DNA of 64,000 nucleotides, from contig NZ_BAZX01000017.1 of NCBI RefSeq assembly GCF_001310955.1, forward strand, positions 26,928-90,927, read 5' to 3'. Position numbers and translations under genes: made by a program. The notes under the pieces are model-generated. The model made no database searches, had not been told where the DNA came from, and saw nothing but the letters and a program-made list of their open reading frames with translations. Origin of the DNA: Marinifilum fragile JCM 15579 (GTDB taxonomy: Bacteria; Bacteroidota; Bacteroidia; Bacteroidales; Marinifilaceae). Below, piece after piece: positions 53,812 through 62,929 of the stretch (position 1 is its first letter; each line of letters begins with the position of its first letter).

Positions 53812-54387
53812 TTAAAAGCCTAAAAAGTTAGCTGTTCCTAGAAATAATGCGCCCATAACTGCGTAAATAGAAAGTAAACCAATTAGAATAAATGTAAAAT
53901 AACCCGATCTTCTTCTATCGGGAACGTTTAAAATTGGTGTTATTCCTTTGTATAATATATAGAAGCTATATAATCCAAAAATAGTTAGGTAGTTTATTGT
54001 AGGAAAAAGGAAGGCAATCGAATTAAAAATAAATCCTGGAGTATAGGAAAATGCAACCAAAACAAATGATCTCTCAAATCTTTCCTTTTTGGTAGGAAGA
54101 ACTGTAAAAGGTCTTATTACTAATGATGAGATATAGATTGATGTGATAGATAGAATGAATGTTGTTATGGATGAAAATAAAAACATGTCGACATGATCTG
54201 CAGGATTGTTTTCAAAAATCATAAATCCTATAAAGTTACATGCAGACATGATAAATGCTAATGGAACTATCAGCACAAACATGAGTTTGTAGCTTTTAAT
54301 ATTGACATGATCCAGAATTGAAATCCATTCCTTTTCAGGAGAAATTAGCAGGCGAAAAGTGTGTTTGTAGGTTGCAAGAATTGTCAT
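53812..54387 (-). CDS. Yip1-family integral membrane protein, paralog
   Basis: The 191-residue protein has the same lead-in as its neighbour (LLISPEKEWISILDHVN) and five predicted helices, including FMLFLIVPLAF-like and FILIGLLSIYAVMGALFLG segments. Sequence similarity to the neighbour is clear only in the lead-in and helix spacing. The pair probably forms one operon reading toward smpB. Function unknown. Confidence 0.75.
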   Translation of the reverse strand: MTILATYKHTFRLLISPEKEWISILDHVNIKSYKLMFVLIVPLAFIMSACNFIGFMIFENNPADHVDMFLFSSITTFILSITSIYISSLVIRPFTVLPTKKERFERSFVLVAFSYTPGFIFNSIAFLFPTINYLTIFGLYSFYILYKGITPILNVPDRRRSGYFTFILIGLLSIYAVMGALFLGTANFLGF

Positions 54388-54592
54388 ATTGATTGTCTGG
54401 TTAGTGAAATCAAAAAACTTAGAGTAATTTTGTTGCCGAATTCTGAATTTTCGACCTATTTAAGATAGGCATTATCCTGAAAATGAAACGACCATTATTA
54501 AATAATTATTTAATTCAAGGTAAGTTTCATGTGATAACTAGAAGAAAATTTAAACACATGAAAAATCGGATGGTTATTTCGATTAAAATTTA

Positions 54593-55513
54593 ATGAAGAT
54601 GCATTACAATTTATTGGTAGTTCTGGGAGCAACAGCAACGGGCAAGACAAGTTTGGCGGTTAATTTGGCTAAAGATTTCAATGGTGAAATTATTAGTGCT
54701 GATTCTCGTCAGATTTATCGTGGTATGGATTTGGGTACAGGAAAGGATATTGAGGAGTATGTTGTGGATGGAGTTGAAATACCTTATCACCTAATAGATA
54801 TTGCAGATGCAGGTTATAAATACAATGTATTTGAGTTTCAGCAAGATTTCGTTAAAGCCTTTGAGGATATTTCATCCAGAAAAAAGCTGCCAGTGGTATG
54901 TGGTGGTACAGGAATGTATCTTGAAGCAGTTCTGAAAGGTTATAAATTAATAGCAGTTCCTAAAGATCAATCTTTTAGAGATGAGATGGAAAGTAAATCG
55001 CTTGAAGAGCTTGAGGTAATACTTCGATCATACAAAGATTTACACAATAACAGCGATTTAGAAACAAAGAAAAGGGCTATTAGAGCCATTGAAATTGAGA
55101 GATATTACGCGGCTAATCCTCAGATTGATATGGATTATCCAGAAATGAATCCATTATTGATTGGAATAAAATTCGACAGAGAAAGCAGACGAGACAGAAT
55201 TAGCTTTAGATTAAAGGAACGCCTAAAATCAGGAATGGTTGAAGAGGTAGATGGATTGTTAAAATCTGGAGTATCTGCAGAAGATTTAATTTACTATGGA
55301 TTAGAGTATAAGTTTCTTACCCAGTATGTAACAGGGCAAATTACATACGATGAAATGTACTCTGGATTAGAGATCGCAATTCACCAATTTGCTAAGCGCC
55401 AGATGACCTGGTTCCGAAAAATGGAAAGAAGTGGTAGTAATATTCATTGGTTAGATGGTTACATGCCACTCGATGAAAAAATTGCCAAGGTAAAGGAGTT
55501 GTTCAATGCTTAA
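54593..55513 (+). CDS. miaA: tRNA dimethylallyltransferase
   Basis: The 306-residue enzyme adds a dimethylallyl group to N6 of A37 in tRNAs reading UNN codons. P-loop GATATGKTSLAVNLA (about 10-24), then ISADSRQIYRGMDLGTGK, VVCGGTGMYLEAVLKG, and the C-terminal RQMTWFRKM motif. Length is typical. Its last four bases overlap the stop of the convergent cysteine hydrolase gene. Confidence 0.95.
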   Translation: MKMHYNLLVVLGATATGKTSLAVNLAKDFNGEIISADSRQIYRGMDLGTGKDIEEYVVDGVEIPYHLIDIADAGYKYNVFEFQQDFVKAFEDISSRKKLPVVCGGTGMYLEAVLKGYKLIAVPKDQSFRDEMESKSLEELEVILRSYKDLHNNSDLETKKRAIRAIEIERYYAANPQIDMDYPEMNPLLIGIKFDRESRRDRISFRLKERLKSGMVEEVDGLLKSGVSAEDLIYYGLEYKFLTQYVTGQITYDEMYSGLEIAIHQFAKRQMTWFRKMERSGSNIHWLDGYMPLDEKIAKVKELFNA

Positions 55514-56145
55514 GCAAGGTATTCAACAACTTTATCATATGAAATGCGTGTAATGCCAAGTTCATCCCATTTTTCAAAAGGGAGTGGGATGTTCGGAAGC
55601 TCTTTTATTGCATCTTCAATTACATAAACTTTAATCCCTCTTTTTGCAAGTCCAACTGCTGCACAATCGACACACACATTTGTGGTGACACCATAGACAA
55701 AAACAGTTGTTGGATTGATCTCTTTTAATAAATTATCGGTATTTGGATTGCCTTCGAATACATCAAATGCATCTTTTCGAATAATGATGTTTCTTTGAAG
55801 AGTAGCTTCTCTCAACTCATTTTCGTTGTATATTTTGTTCCAAAGAATTTTTGGACAGTTTTCTTTGGGATTGGTTTCAGAAATGTACTCCGCGCCTAAA
55901 GAGTTTGCCATGCAATGTTCTGGAAAAGTATTTACAAAATCAGGATTTGAAGATAGTTCGGCAGAATTGCTGTAATGATAATCCGCTGTGTTAATTACTT
56001 GAATGTTATTGAATTCAGCCAATTTTGTAATTGCCGCAAGAGTGGGTTGAATTTCTTCTGCATTTTGAGCATAAAGTTTTCCATTCTTACTCATGAAGTC
56101 GATTTGAGTATCAACGTTCCAAAACAAGATATCTTTTGTAAACAT
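55510..56145 (-). CDS. Isochorismatase-family cysteine hydrolase (nicotinamidase-like)
   Basis: The 211-residue protein has the Asp of NVDTQIDFM near the N-terminus, and the catalytic Cys in FVYGVTTNVCVDCAAVGLAKRG. A metal-site Asp-x-His is present in INTADYHYSNS. The Asp-Lys-Cys triad is as in nicotinamidases and related hydrolases. An NAD-salvage role would fit with nadE elsewhere in the window, but the substrate cannot be fixed. Confidence 0.85.
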   Translation of the reverse strand: MFTKDILFWNVDTQIDFMSKNGKLYAQNAEEIQPTLAAITKLAEFNNIQVINTADYHYSNSAELSSNPDFVNTFPEHCMANSLGAEYISETNPKENCPKILWNKIYNENELREATLQRNIIIRKDAFDVFEGNPNTDNLLKEINPTTVFVYGVTTNVCVDCAAVGLAKRGIKVYVIEDAIKELPNIPLPFEKWDELGITRISYDKVVEYLA

Positions 56146-56337
56146 ATTTGTAAGTCTTTCTTTTTAATAAAAATACAACCGATTCTATCCTATTCAAAAT
56201 AGATAAGAACTATTAATCCAAAGATATCGGAAAATTAAGGCTTTTTGTCATGGATTTTGCAGTCGATAACGAATATATTTTAATGTCGTAATGAACTTTT
56301 CTAATTTAAATTTTGAAAATCGACACGAACACAATAA

Positions 56338-57426
56338 ATGAACAACATAAGAACCATATCCCGTAGCAGGATAATTTATCATATACTTTTTTGGGTGGTT
56401 GCGGCAGTATTTTGGTTGCTAACCATGTTTGTTGCTAGTAATTTTAAAAATATACTAAAGATTGAACCAGTATTGATGACTTTGGTTTTTAATCTTTGTT
56501 TTGCGGCAGCAGTCTATGTAAATCTTTTGATTTTAATACCATTTTTGTTTAAAAGGCAGCGTTTTTTTCTTTACGTTGTTTCAGTATTTGCAGTAATATC
56601 TGGGGCAGCTTTTGTAATCGATTTTTTGCTTGTATATCCTTTAAATAGTTTTGTTCAAGGTGAACAATATTTCGAGGAATTGACCTTTGTGGTTTGGGTA
56701 AATTTTGCAATATTCACCTTAATTTATGTCGGCATTACTTCTGTATTATCGATGACACGAGAGTTAATTGTTTTACAAAAAGTAACTACTAAATTTCAGG
56801 ATATTGAAAGGGAGAAACTGGAAGCAGAATTAAAAGCTCTTAAGGCTCAGATAAATCCTCATTTTTTATTTAATACCCTTAATAACCTATATTCACTTAC
56901 TTTAGATAAATCAGATAAAGCACCAAACTTGGTGTTGAAATTGTCTGATATGATGAGGTACATTTTATATGAATGTAATGATAGATATGTTTTTGTAGAT
57001 AAAGAATTGGATTTTATTAAGAACTACCTGGATCTACAAAAAATTAGGTTGGATGATACCTTTCCTGTAAGTATAAATGTAAAAGGAAGTGCTTCTCAAA
57101 ATAAAATTGCGCCTTTGTTGTTCGAACCATTAATTGAAAATGCATTCAAGCACGGATCATATGGTAGGAATAACAATGGATTTGTAAATATTCTATTTAA
57201 CTTTGAAGAGAAGGATAGAATGGAATTGTCAATTGAAAATCGATTTGATAACAAATGGCAAGATGAGGAGCGAAAAGAAAAAGGGATTGGAATCAAGAAT
57301 GTTACTCGTAGATTAGAGCTGTTGTATCCGGATAAACATGATTTGAATATCTCAAAACAAAATGACTTGTTTAAAGTGAATTTACAAATTGATTTATCGG
57401 AGCAAAACGGATTGAGTAATATTTAA
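56338..57426 (+). CDS. LytS-type sensor histidine kinase
   Basis: The 362-residue protein has four N-terminal membrane helices (about 12-150), a short coiled linker, then the His_kinase domain with the phosphoacceptor His in QINPHFLFNTLNNLYSL (about 180) and the ATP-binding N box in PLLFEPLIENAFKHG and GIGIKNVTRRLELLYP. It lacks an extracellular sensor domain, so it probably senses membrane or small hydrophobic cues. The response regulator gene follows by 21 bp. Confidence 0.92.
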   Translation: MNNIRTISRSRIIYHILFWVVAAVFWLLTMFVASNFKNILKIEPVLMTLVFNLCFAAAVYVNLLILIPFLFKRQRFFLYVVSVFAVISGAAFVIDFLLVYPLNSFVQGEQYFEELTFVVWVNFAIFTLIYVGITSVLSMTRELIVLQKVTTKFQDIEREKLEAELKALKAQINPHFLFNTLNNLYSLTLDKSDKAPNLVLKLSDMMRYILYECNDRYVFVDKELDFIKNYLDLQKIRLDDTFPVSINVKGSASQNKIAPLLFEPLIENAFKHGSYGRNNNGFVNILFNFEEKDRMELSIENRFDNKWQDEERKEKGIGIKNVTRRLELLYPDKHDLNISKQNDLFKVNLQIDLSEQNGLSNI

Positions 57427-57447
57427 ACTCTGAAAAAAACAAAACGC

Positions 57448-58151
57448 ATGAAGTTGAAGTGTTTAATTATAGATGATGAGCCATTGGCACAAAGAGTACT
57501 GGAAAAGTATGTTTCGGAACTCTCAAGTTTGGAGTTGAAAGGGAAGTGTAGTGATGCCATTGAAGCTATGGAGGTTCTTCAGCAAGAATCGGTCGATCTG
57601 ATTTTTTTAGATATTAATATGCCAAGATTGAGTGGAATTAATTTTTTAAAGTCCTATAAAAATCCACCAATGGTTATCATTACCACGGCATATACAGAAT
57701 ATGCATTAGAAAGCTATGAACTGAATGTACTGGATTATTTGAAAAAACCTTTCTCATTTGAACGTTTTTGCAAGCGGTGCAAAAGGCAGAAGAGAAAGTA
57801 AAAGTAGTTGCAGAATCTCAGGAAACTGGTAAGGATGAGTTGGAATATATTTTTGTAAAGGCAAATAAAAAAACAATCAATATCAACCTGGATGCCATTC
57901 AATATGTTGAAGCATTAGGGGATTACGTTAAGATTTTTACCAATGACGGGCATGTAGTTACTTATCAATCCTTGAAAGGGATTGAAAGATTATTGCCGTC
58001 AGCCAAATTTTATCGCATTCACAAGTCCTATATTGTAGCTTTGGCAAAAATAAAATCGATAGAGGGAAATATGGTACATATGGATAAAGGTACGATACCA
58101 ATAGGAAATAATTACAAGCAGGGATTTTTCCAAAGGATTCATCCCGTGTAA
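57448..58151 (+). CDS. LytTR-type response regulator (apparent frameshift)
   Basis: Reconstructed length is 234 residues: a receiver domain (about 1-120; IIDDEPLAQRVLEKYV, LIFLDINMPRLSG with the phospho-Asp, and TAYTEYALESYELNVLDYLKKP) and a LytTR DNA-binding domain (about 135-234; YIFVKANKKTININL, then YVEALGDYVKIFT and FYRIHKSYIVAL). The frame is lost in T 57765-57769; adding one T gives FERF-LQAVQKAEEKV. It is paired with the LytS-like kinase. Without the correction, the regulator would lose DNA binding, so a base error is more likely. Confidence 0.88.
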
Positions 58152-58184
58152 TTTTTATAATCAAGTCTGTTTGAGTAAGTGAAA

Positions 58185-58216
58185 GAGTCGATTTTCAGCA
58201 TCGGCTCTTTTTTTTG
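58185..58216 (+). terminator. Intrinsic terminator after the LytTR gene
   Basis: GAGTCGAT (58185-58192) pairs with ATCGGCTC (58200-58207) with one G-U pair, then a run of T. Confidence 0.85.
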
Positions 58217-58374
58217 ATGTGAAAAAGGATTGAATTTAAGGAAAACGCAATTTTTAGGTGTAAGAACTAAAAAAGAAGTCAAATATAATGCTCAATTATG
58301 CTAGGAATTAGCTGCTATTTCTTAAATTTAGGCTTTGATAAATTGAATCCGATCAATATTAAATTTAAAAGACT

Positions 58375-59202
58375 ATGAACAGACGTGCTATTTCTCGTTA
58401 TACCTTTATTCTTTTCGCTTTAGCTTTAAGTGTTGTAGCTTGTAAGCCAGTTGATAAGAAGAAAAGTGGTGAACAAACAGTAAAACCATTATTAAAGAAA
58501 GCTATTGAAAGTGAAGTGAAAGATGTAGTTTATCCCTTACCAACTACTTTCGAATTGACTTCTATGTTGAATCGTATTGGAGCTGACTATATTCTTGGTT
58601 TATCAAATTCTACAGATAACGCTGATAAATATTTTACTGAAAAAGCAAGAGCTCTTAATCTTGGTGTTTATGGTGCTGATTTAAGTTATGCAAGTACATA
58701 CAATCGCAAGCAAGAAACTATGTTGTTTCTTAAGGCATCTAAAACATTAATCGATAATCTTGAGATTACAAGTGCTTACAACAAAACTCTTGTTGATGAT
58801 GTAGAAAAAAATCTTGATGATAAAGATCAATTGGTAAAAGTAATTACCAACTCTTTCTATGATACTTATGAGTTTTTGAACAAGAATGGAAAGGCGAACT
58901 TATCTTTATTGGTTGTTAGTGGTAGCTTTATCGAAGGATTATACATTGCAACTCACATTTCAGAAAATACTTATGCAAACCCTGAAATCGTGAAGGTAAT
59001 TTTCGATCAGAAAGCTTCTTTGGAGAAATTATTAGAGGTTCTTGAACCAGAAAAGAAAGATCCTAATGTTTCAGCCTTAATTGCTGAATTTACAGGACTA
59101 AAAGCTAGTTACGACAAAGTTGTAGAAGGAAAAATGACTGAAGTACAATTAAATGAAATTATTGCTAGCGTTGCAAAATTAAGAAACAATATTGTGGAGT
59201 AA
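58375..59202 (+). CDS. Lipoprotein of unknown function
   Basis: The 275-residue protein has a lipoprotein signal (LALSVVAC, lipid on Cys23). The mature part is almost entirely helical and acidic, with paired motifs (YILGLSNSTDNADKYF, KARALNLGVYGADLSYAS) known from a common but uncharacterised Bacteroidota family. It is alone between two terminators. Periplasmic face of a membrane is the likely location. Confidence 0.72.
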   Translation: MNRRAISRYTFILFALALSVVACKPVDKKKSGEQTVKPLLKKAIESEVKDVVYPLPTTFELTSMLNRIGADYILGLSNSTDNADKYFTEKARALNLGVYGADLSYASTYNRKQETMLFLKASKTLIDNLEITSAYNKTLVDDVEKNLDDKDQLVKVITNSFYDTYEFLNKNGKANLSLLVVSGSFIEGLYIATHISENTYANPEIVKVIFDQKASLEKLLEVLEPEKKDPNVSALIAEFTGLKASYDKVVEGKMTEVQLNEIIASVAKLRNNIVE

Positions 59203-59227
59203 TCATATTACGATAAAGATGTTAGAG

Positions 59228-59257
59228 CTGCCTTCCAATTTGGGAGGCAGTTTTTTT
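59228..59257 (+). terminator. Intrinsic terminator after the lipoprotein gene
   Basis: CTGCCTTCCA (59228-59237) pairs with TGGGAGGCAG (59241-59250), one G-U pair, followed by seven T. Confidence 0.88.
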
Positions 59258-59355
59258 GTGTCAATTAAGCTAAAAATGCAATCTTTTGTAAAGAAATAAA
59301 TTGTAATTTTAGAGACAGCGCAGATCTGCCAAAAAACCATAATTCATATTTGTAC

Positions 59356-62300
59356 ATGGGGGAATCGATACTAAATGCTCTAATGCACCTGTTTGCAATT
59401 GTTGCCAACACAAAACAAGAGGGTGTTTCTGGTAAAGGAAGAATTATTGTAGAAAGCTTTTTAAGTCGTTATGTGAATTCTGAGATTCAGGATGAATACT
59501 TGCGATTGTTCGAGAATTATTCGGAATTTTATCGTCGCGAGATGGAGTATCAGGCTATAACTTATGCCCGTCAGGCAGATATTCTTTCATTAGCAGAGGC
59601 TTCTAAAGTTTGCAACAAGGTAAAAGCTGAATTGATACAAGAAGAAAGATTAATTGTATTGCTTCGCTTGATGGAGTTCGTTTACGAAGATAAAAAGGTA
59701 AGCGAAAGCGAGTTTGAGTTCATTAGTATTGTTGCAGAAAATTTCAAGATTACACGTTCCGAGTTCATTAATTGCCTTGCATTTGTTTGGGGAGATACGG
59801 TAGATGATTTTGATAAACGCAAATTCCTGATTATAGATAATAAGGTTACCGAATGGTCGGATAACTTGTCTTGGTTTATGAAAAAGGAAGCCAAGAAAAA
59901 AGAAAACGAAACCAAGCATATGTATTGCGAAAATTTGTATGGACGAATTATCGTAATGTACATCGAAAGTGTGAACTTGTTGGTGTTTAAATATGAAGGT
60001 GAGTTGAATCTTTATCTTGAGGGCAACAAAATTATCTCTGAAAAAACCTACCAATTGGGGAATGGTTCTATCATAAAGGGCCCCAATATCAAGTCGATTT
60101 ATTTCTCAGACATTGCTGCCAAATTTCTTGAAGAAGAAAAGCAGGAAAAAATCATTTTTTCGGCAAAGGATATCGAATTCAAATTTAGAAATTCGAACAA
60201 CGGAATACAGAAATTTAATTTGTCCGAAGAAAGTGGTCAGTTGATTGGTATAATGGGAGGTAGTGGTGTTGGAAAATCAACTTTGCTGAATGTTCTGAAC
60301 GGAAATCTTACGCTTAATAATGGTGAAATTAGAATTAACGATTTTGACATCCACCGAAACAAGCTTGCCATTCAAGGTTTAATTGGTTTTGTGCCACAGG
60401 ACGATTTGTTGATTGAAGAGCTTACCGTTTTTCAAAACCTTTACTATAATGCCAAACTTTGTTTTAAAGATTTTACCGAGATTCAGATTCTGAAAACCGT
60501 CTTAAAAATGCTTCAGGATTTGGCTTTGTATGAAGCGAGAGACTTGAAAGTAGGAAATCCGCTAAACAAATTCATAAGTGGAGGACAACGTAAACGACTG
60601 AATATTGGCTTGGAGTTAATGCGCGAGCCTGCCATTCTTTTGGTCGATGAGCCAACATCAGGACTTTCGTCTACTGATTCGGAAATGGTAATGAAGCTGT
60701 TAAAACAACAGACTTTAAAAGGAAAGTTGGTGATTGCCAATATTCACCAACCATCGTCAGATATCTTTAAAATGTTCGATAAGCTTTGGATTCTGGATAA
60801 AGGCGGTTACCCAATTTACAATGGGAACCCCATTGATGCCATTGTTTATTTTAAGACACAGAATTCGCAGGTGAATGCTTCGGAAAGTGAGTGTGTAACC
60901 TGTGGGAATGTAAACCCAGATCAGATTTTACAGATCGTAGAGACCAAATTGATCGATGATCAAGGGAAACCAACACGCGACAGAAGAGTCTCTCCTGAGA
61001 AATGGTACGAGAAATACTTGGATAATATTGAGTCAAATCACCAGCCTTTAAGGGCAGAAAAAAAGCTGCCGCAGAGCGATTTTAAGATTCCTGGCAAGGT
61101 GAAACAATTCTCCATTTTCTGGATTAGAAATGTATTGTCAAAACTAACCAACAAGCAGTACCTAATCATCAATCTTTTTGAGGCACCATTGCTGGCAATC
61201 ATACTTGGTTACTTTACCAAATACACGGCAAATGGGGCTTATGTGTTTGGAGAGAATAAAAACTTCCCGGTGTTCCTGTTCATGGCAGTTGTGGTTTCTA
61301 TGTTTTTAGGACTTACGGTTAGTGCCGAAGAAATCATAAGGGACAAGAAGATATTGCAGCGCGAAAAGTTTTTGAATTTGTGTAGAATTAGTTATCTCGC
61401 ATCCAAAATCATGTTTTTGTTTGTGTTATCTGCCATTCAATCCATATTGTTCGTTCTGCTGGGGAATTTCATACTGGAAATTGAAGGAATGACTTTTGCT
61501 TATTGGCTGGTGCTGTTTACAACAGCTTGCTTTTCGAACTTGGTAGGTTTAAATATCTCTGCAGGATTAAATTCGGTTATTACCATTTACATTTTGATTC
61601 CATTGATATTGGTTCCACAGCTTTTGCTTGGAGGGGCAATGATTAAGTTTGATGATCTTCATTATGGTGTTACCGACAAGGTGTATGTTCCTATTGTAGG
61701 GGATTTGATGACCACACGTTGGACTTATGAGGCACTTGCAGTTACTCAGTTTAAGGACAATGAATTCGAAAAGCACTTCTTCGATCATGAGAAAGGCATT
61801 AGTGATGCTTCGTTTAATAGTTCATTCTTGATTCCTAAACTGGAGTCGGTTCTTTTAGATTGCGAACGTAGCATAGAGTTCGAAAAGGATACGACAGAAA
61901 CTCAAGCTCATTTTAAAATGCTGCGCGATGAGATTAGGCAATTGGCTGATAAAGCAGGATTGGCCGTTTTTCCTGAATTGAATCAGTTAAATCTTAAAGA
62001 TTTTAATTTGAATGTCGCCGAACAAACCAAGAGCTTTTTAGATCAGGTTGAGTTGTATTATTTAGGAATGAGTAGCGAATCGGGATACAAGAAAGATTAT
62101 GAGTATTCTCGTTTGGTTGATTCGTTGGGACGAGATGGAGTGTATGAGTTTAAACAAAACTATTACAATCAGGCATTGGCCGATTTGGTTTTGAATAGAA
62201 ACGAAGTGAACAAGATGATTGAGGTGGATTATCAATTGATTCAAAAGAAAGATCCGATATTCATGTCGCCAGATTCGAAGTTTGGTCGCTCACATTTCTA

Positions 62301-62475
62301 CTCGCATGCAAAGCGAATTGGAAATTTCTATATTGATACCTTCTGGTTCAATCTGGCTGTGGTTTGGTTGGGCACAGTACTGTTGTTCTTCGCGCTTTGG
62401 GCCGATGTGCTGCGCAAAATGATGAACTACTTCGAGAGCATTAAGTTGGTTCGCAGAGAGAAGAAAAGAAAATAG
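59356..62475 (+). CDS. ABCG-like ABC exporter with an N-terminal helical extension
   Basis: From ATG 59356 the protein has 1039 residues (a TTG two codons upstream is possible). Residues about 1-140 are acidic and helical, resembling TerB-like domains (LLRLMEFVYEDKKVSESEFEFI); about 190-275 is a beta-rich insert recalling FHA-type strands. The ATPase module follows: Walker A GGSGVGKSTLL (about 299), signature SGGQRKRLNIGLEL (about 408), Walker B LLVDEPTSGLSS (about 427). A membrane part begins near 610 (six helices, the last near 1000), with a long soluble loop at about 800-980. Order (ATPase then permease) is that of ABCG half-transporters. Substrate unknown. It is not close to other transport genes. 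Confidence 0.85.
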   Translation: MGESILNALMHLFAIVANTKQEGVSGKGRIIVESFLSRYVNSEIQDEYLRLFENYSEFYRREMEYQAITYARQADILSLAEASKVCNKVKAELIQEERLIVLLRLMEFVYEDKKVSESEFEFISIVAENFKITRSEFINCLAFVWGDTVDDFDKRKFLIIDNKVTEWSDNLSWFMKKEAKKKENETKHMYCENLYGRIIVMYIESVNLLVFKYEGELNLYLEGNKIISEKTYQLGNGSIIKGPNIKSIYFSDIAAKFLEEEKQEKIIFSAKDIEFKFRNSNNGIQKFNLSEESGQLIGIMGGSGVGKSTLLNVLNGNLTLNNGEIRINDFDIHRNKLAIQGLIGFVPQDDLLIEELTVFQNLYYNAKLCFKDFTEIQILKTVLKMLQDLALYEARDLKVGNPLNKFISGGQRKRLNIGLELMREPAILLVDEPTSGLSSTDSEMVMKLLKQQTLKGKLVIANIHQPSSDIFKMFDKLWILDKGGYPIYNGNPIDAIVYFKTQNSQVNASESECVTCGNVNPDQILQIVETKLIDDQGKPTRDRRVSPEKWYEKYLDNIESNHQPLRAEKKLPQSDFKIPGKVKQFSIFWIRNVLSKLTNKQYLIINLFEAPLLAIILGYFTKYTANGAYVFGENKNFPVFLFMAVVVSMFLGLTVSAEEIIRDKKILQREKFLNLCRISYLASKIMFLFVLSAIQSILFVLLGNFILEIEGMTFAYWLVLFTTACFSNLVGLNISAGLNSVITIYILIPLILVPQLLLGGAMIKFDDLHYGVTDKVYVPIVGDLMTTRWTYEALAVTQFKDNEFEKHFFDHEKGISDASFNSSFLIPKLESVLLDCERSIEFEKDTTETQAHFKMLRDEIRQLADKAGLAVFPELNQLNLKDFNLNVAEQTKSFLDQVELYYLGMSSESGYKKDYEYSRLVDSLGRDGVYEFKQNYYNQALADLVLNRNEVNKMIEVDYQLIQKKDPIFMSPDSKFGRSHFYSHAKRIGNFYIDTFWFNLAVVWLGTVLLFFALWADVLRKMMNYFESIKLVRREKKRK

Positions 62476-62498
62476 AATCAATTACGAATTAAGAAAAC

Positions 62499-62524
62499 CT
62501 GACAGCGTCTATAAGACCTGTCAG
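62499..62524. repeat. Hairpin in direct-repeat copy A
   Basis: CTGACAG-c-GTCT (62499-62510) pairs with AGAC-CTGTCAG (62514-62524) around ata. It lies in the left copy of a repeat that recurs after the next gene. No T-run follows. Confidence 0.6.
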
Positions 62525-62580
62525 CGTTTAATGAAAATATTTGTAGCGCTATTATGTTTTGTTGTATAGTTTTTTAATAA

Positions 62581-62874
62581 ATGAATACTTTCTTCCTGAT
62601 ATTACTATTGAGTTCCCCTTTCCTTCTAATAGCGACCTATGTAATGACAGCAAGACATAAGTCGTTTTGGAGGATATTTACAGTGCATACAATAGCATTT
62701 ATAGTATATATGACATTTGTAATCAATTATTCAAAATTAATAACAGGACATGATGAATATGGACTTGGGCAACTTGGTCTCGCAATTTTATTTATTGTTG
62801 GACACATAATTCTAGGTGTTGCCCATGGTGTATTTTTATTAATCAAGAAAAGAAAATCAATTAAGAAAGCCTGA
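62581..62874 (+). CDS. Small membrane protein of unknown function
   Basis: The 97-residue protein has three predicted helices (about 3-22, 32-50 and 68-90) and a basic end (LLIKKRKSIKKA). Nothing identifies a family. Its last codons and stop lie inside a sequence that also occurs after the ABC transporter, so the gene sits between two imperfect direct repeats. It may be a recent insertion, or an ORF maintained only by chance. Confidence 0.5.
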   Translation: MNTFFLILLLSSPFLLIATYVMTARHKSFWRIFTVHTIAFIVYMTFVINYSKLITGHDEYGLGQLGLAILFIVGHIILGVAHGVFLLIKKRKSIKKA

Positions 62875-62898
62875 CAGCGTTTGATAAAAAATAATTGT

Positions 62899-62929
62899 AG
62901 AGACGTAGCACTGCTACGTCTCTCTTTTT
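62899..62929 (-). terminator. Long perfect hairpin, probable terminator of the EamA gene
   Basis: AGAGACGTAGCA (62899-62910) pairs perfectly with TGCTACGTCTCT (62912-62923) across one central base. T-rich sequence follows on the + strand. It resembles hairpins dispersed in many Bacteroidota genomes. Confidence 0.6.

Larger units (their letters stand above)
62461..62900. repeat. Imperfect direct repeats bracketing the small membrane gene
   Basis: Copy A (about 62461-62556) and copy B (about 62845-62900) share AAGAAAAGAAAAT, TCAATTA...AAGAAA, CCTGACAGCGT and a final AAAATA..TTGTAG. Copy A holds an extra 20-base stretch that repeats CCTGTCAGCGTTTA. The gene between them lies wholly inside. Confidence 0.6.
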
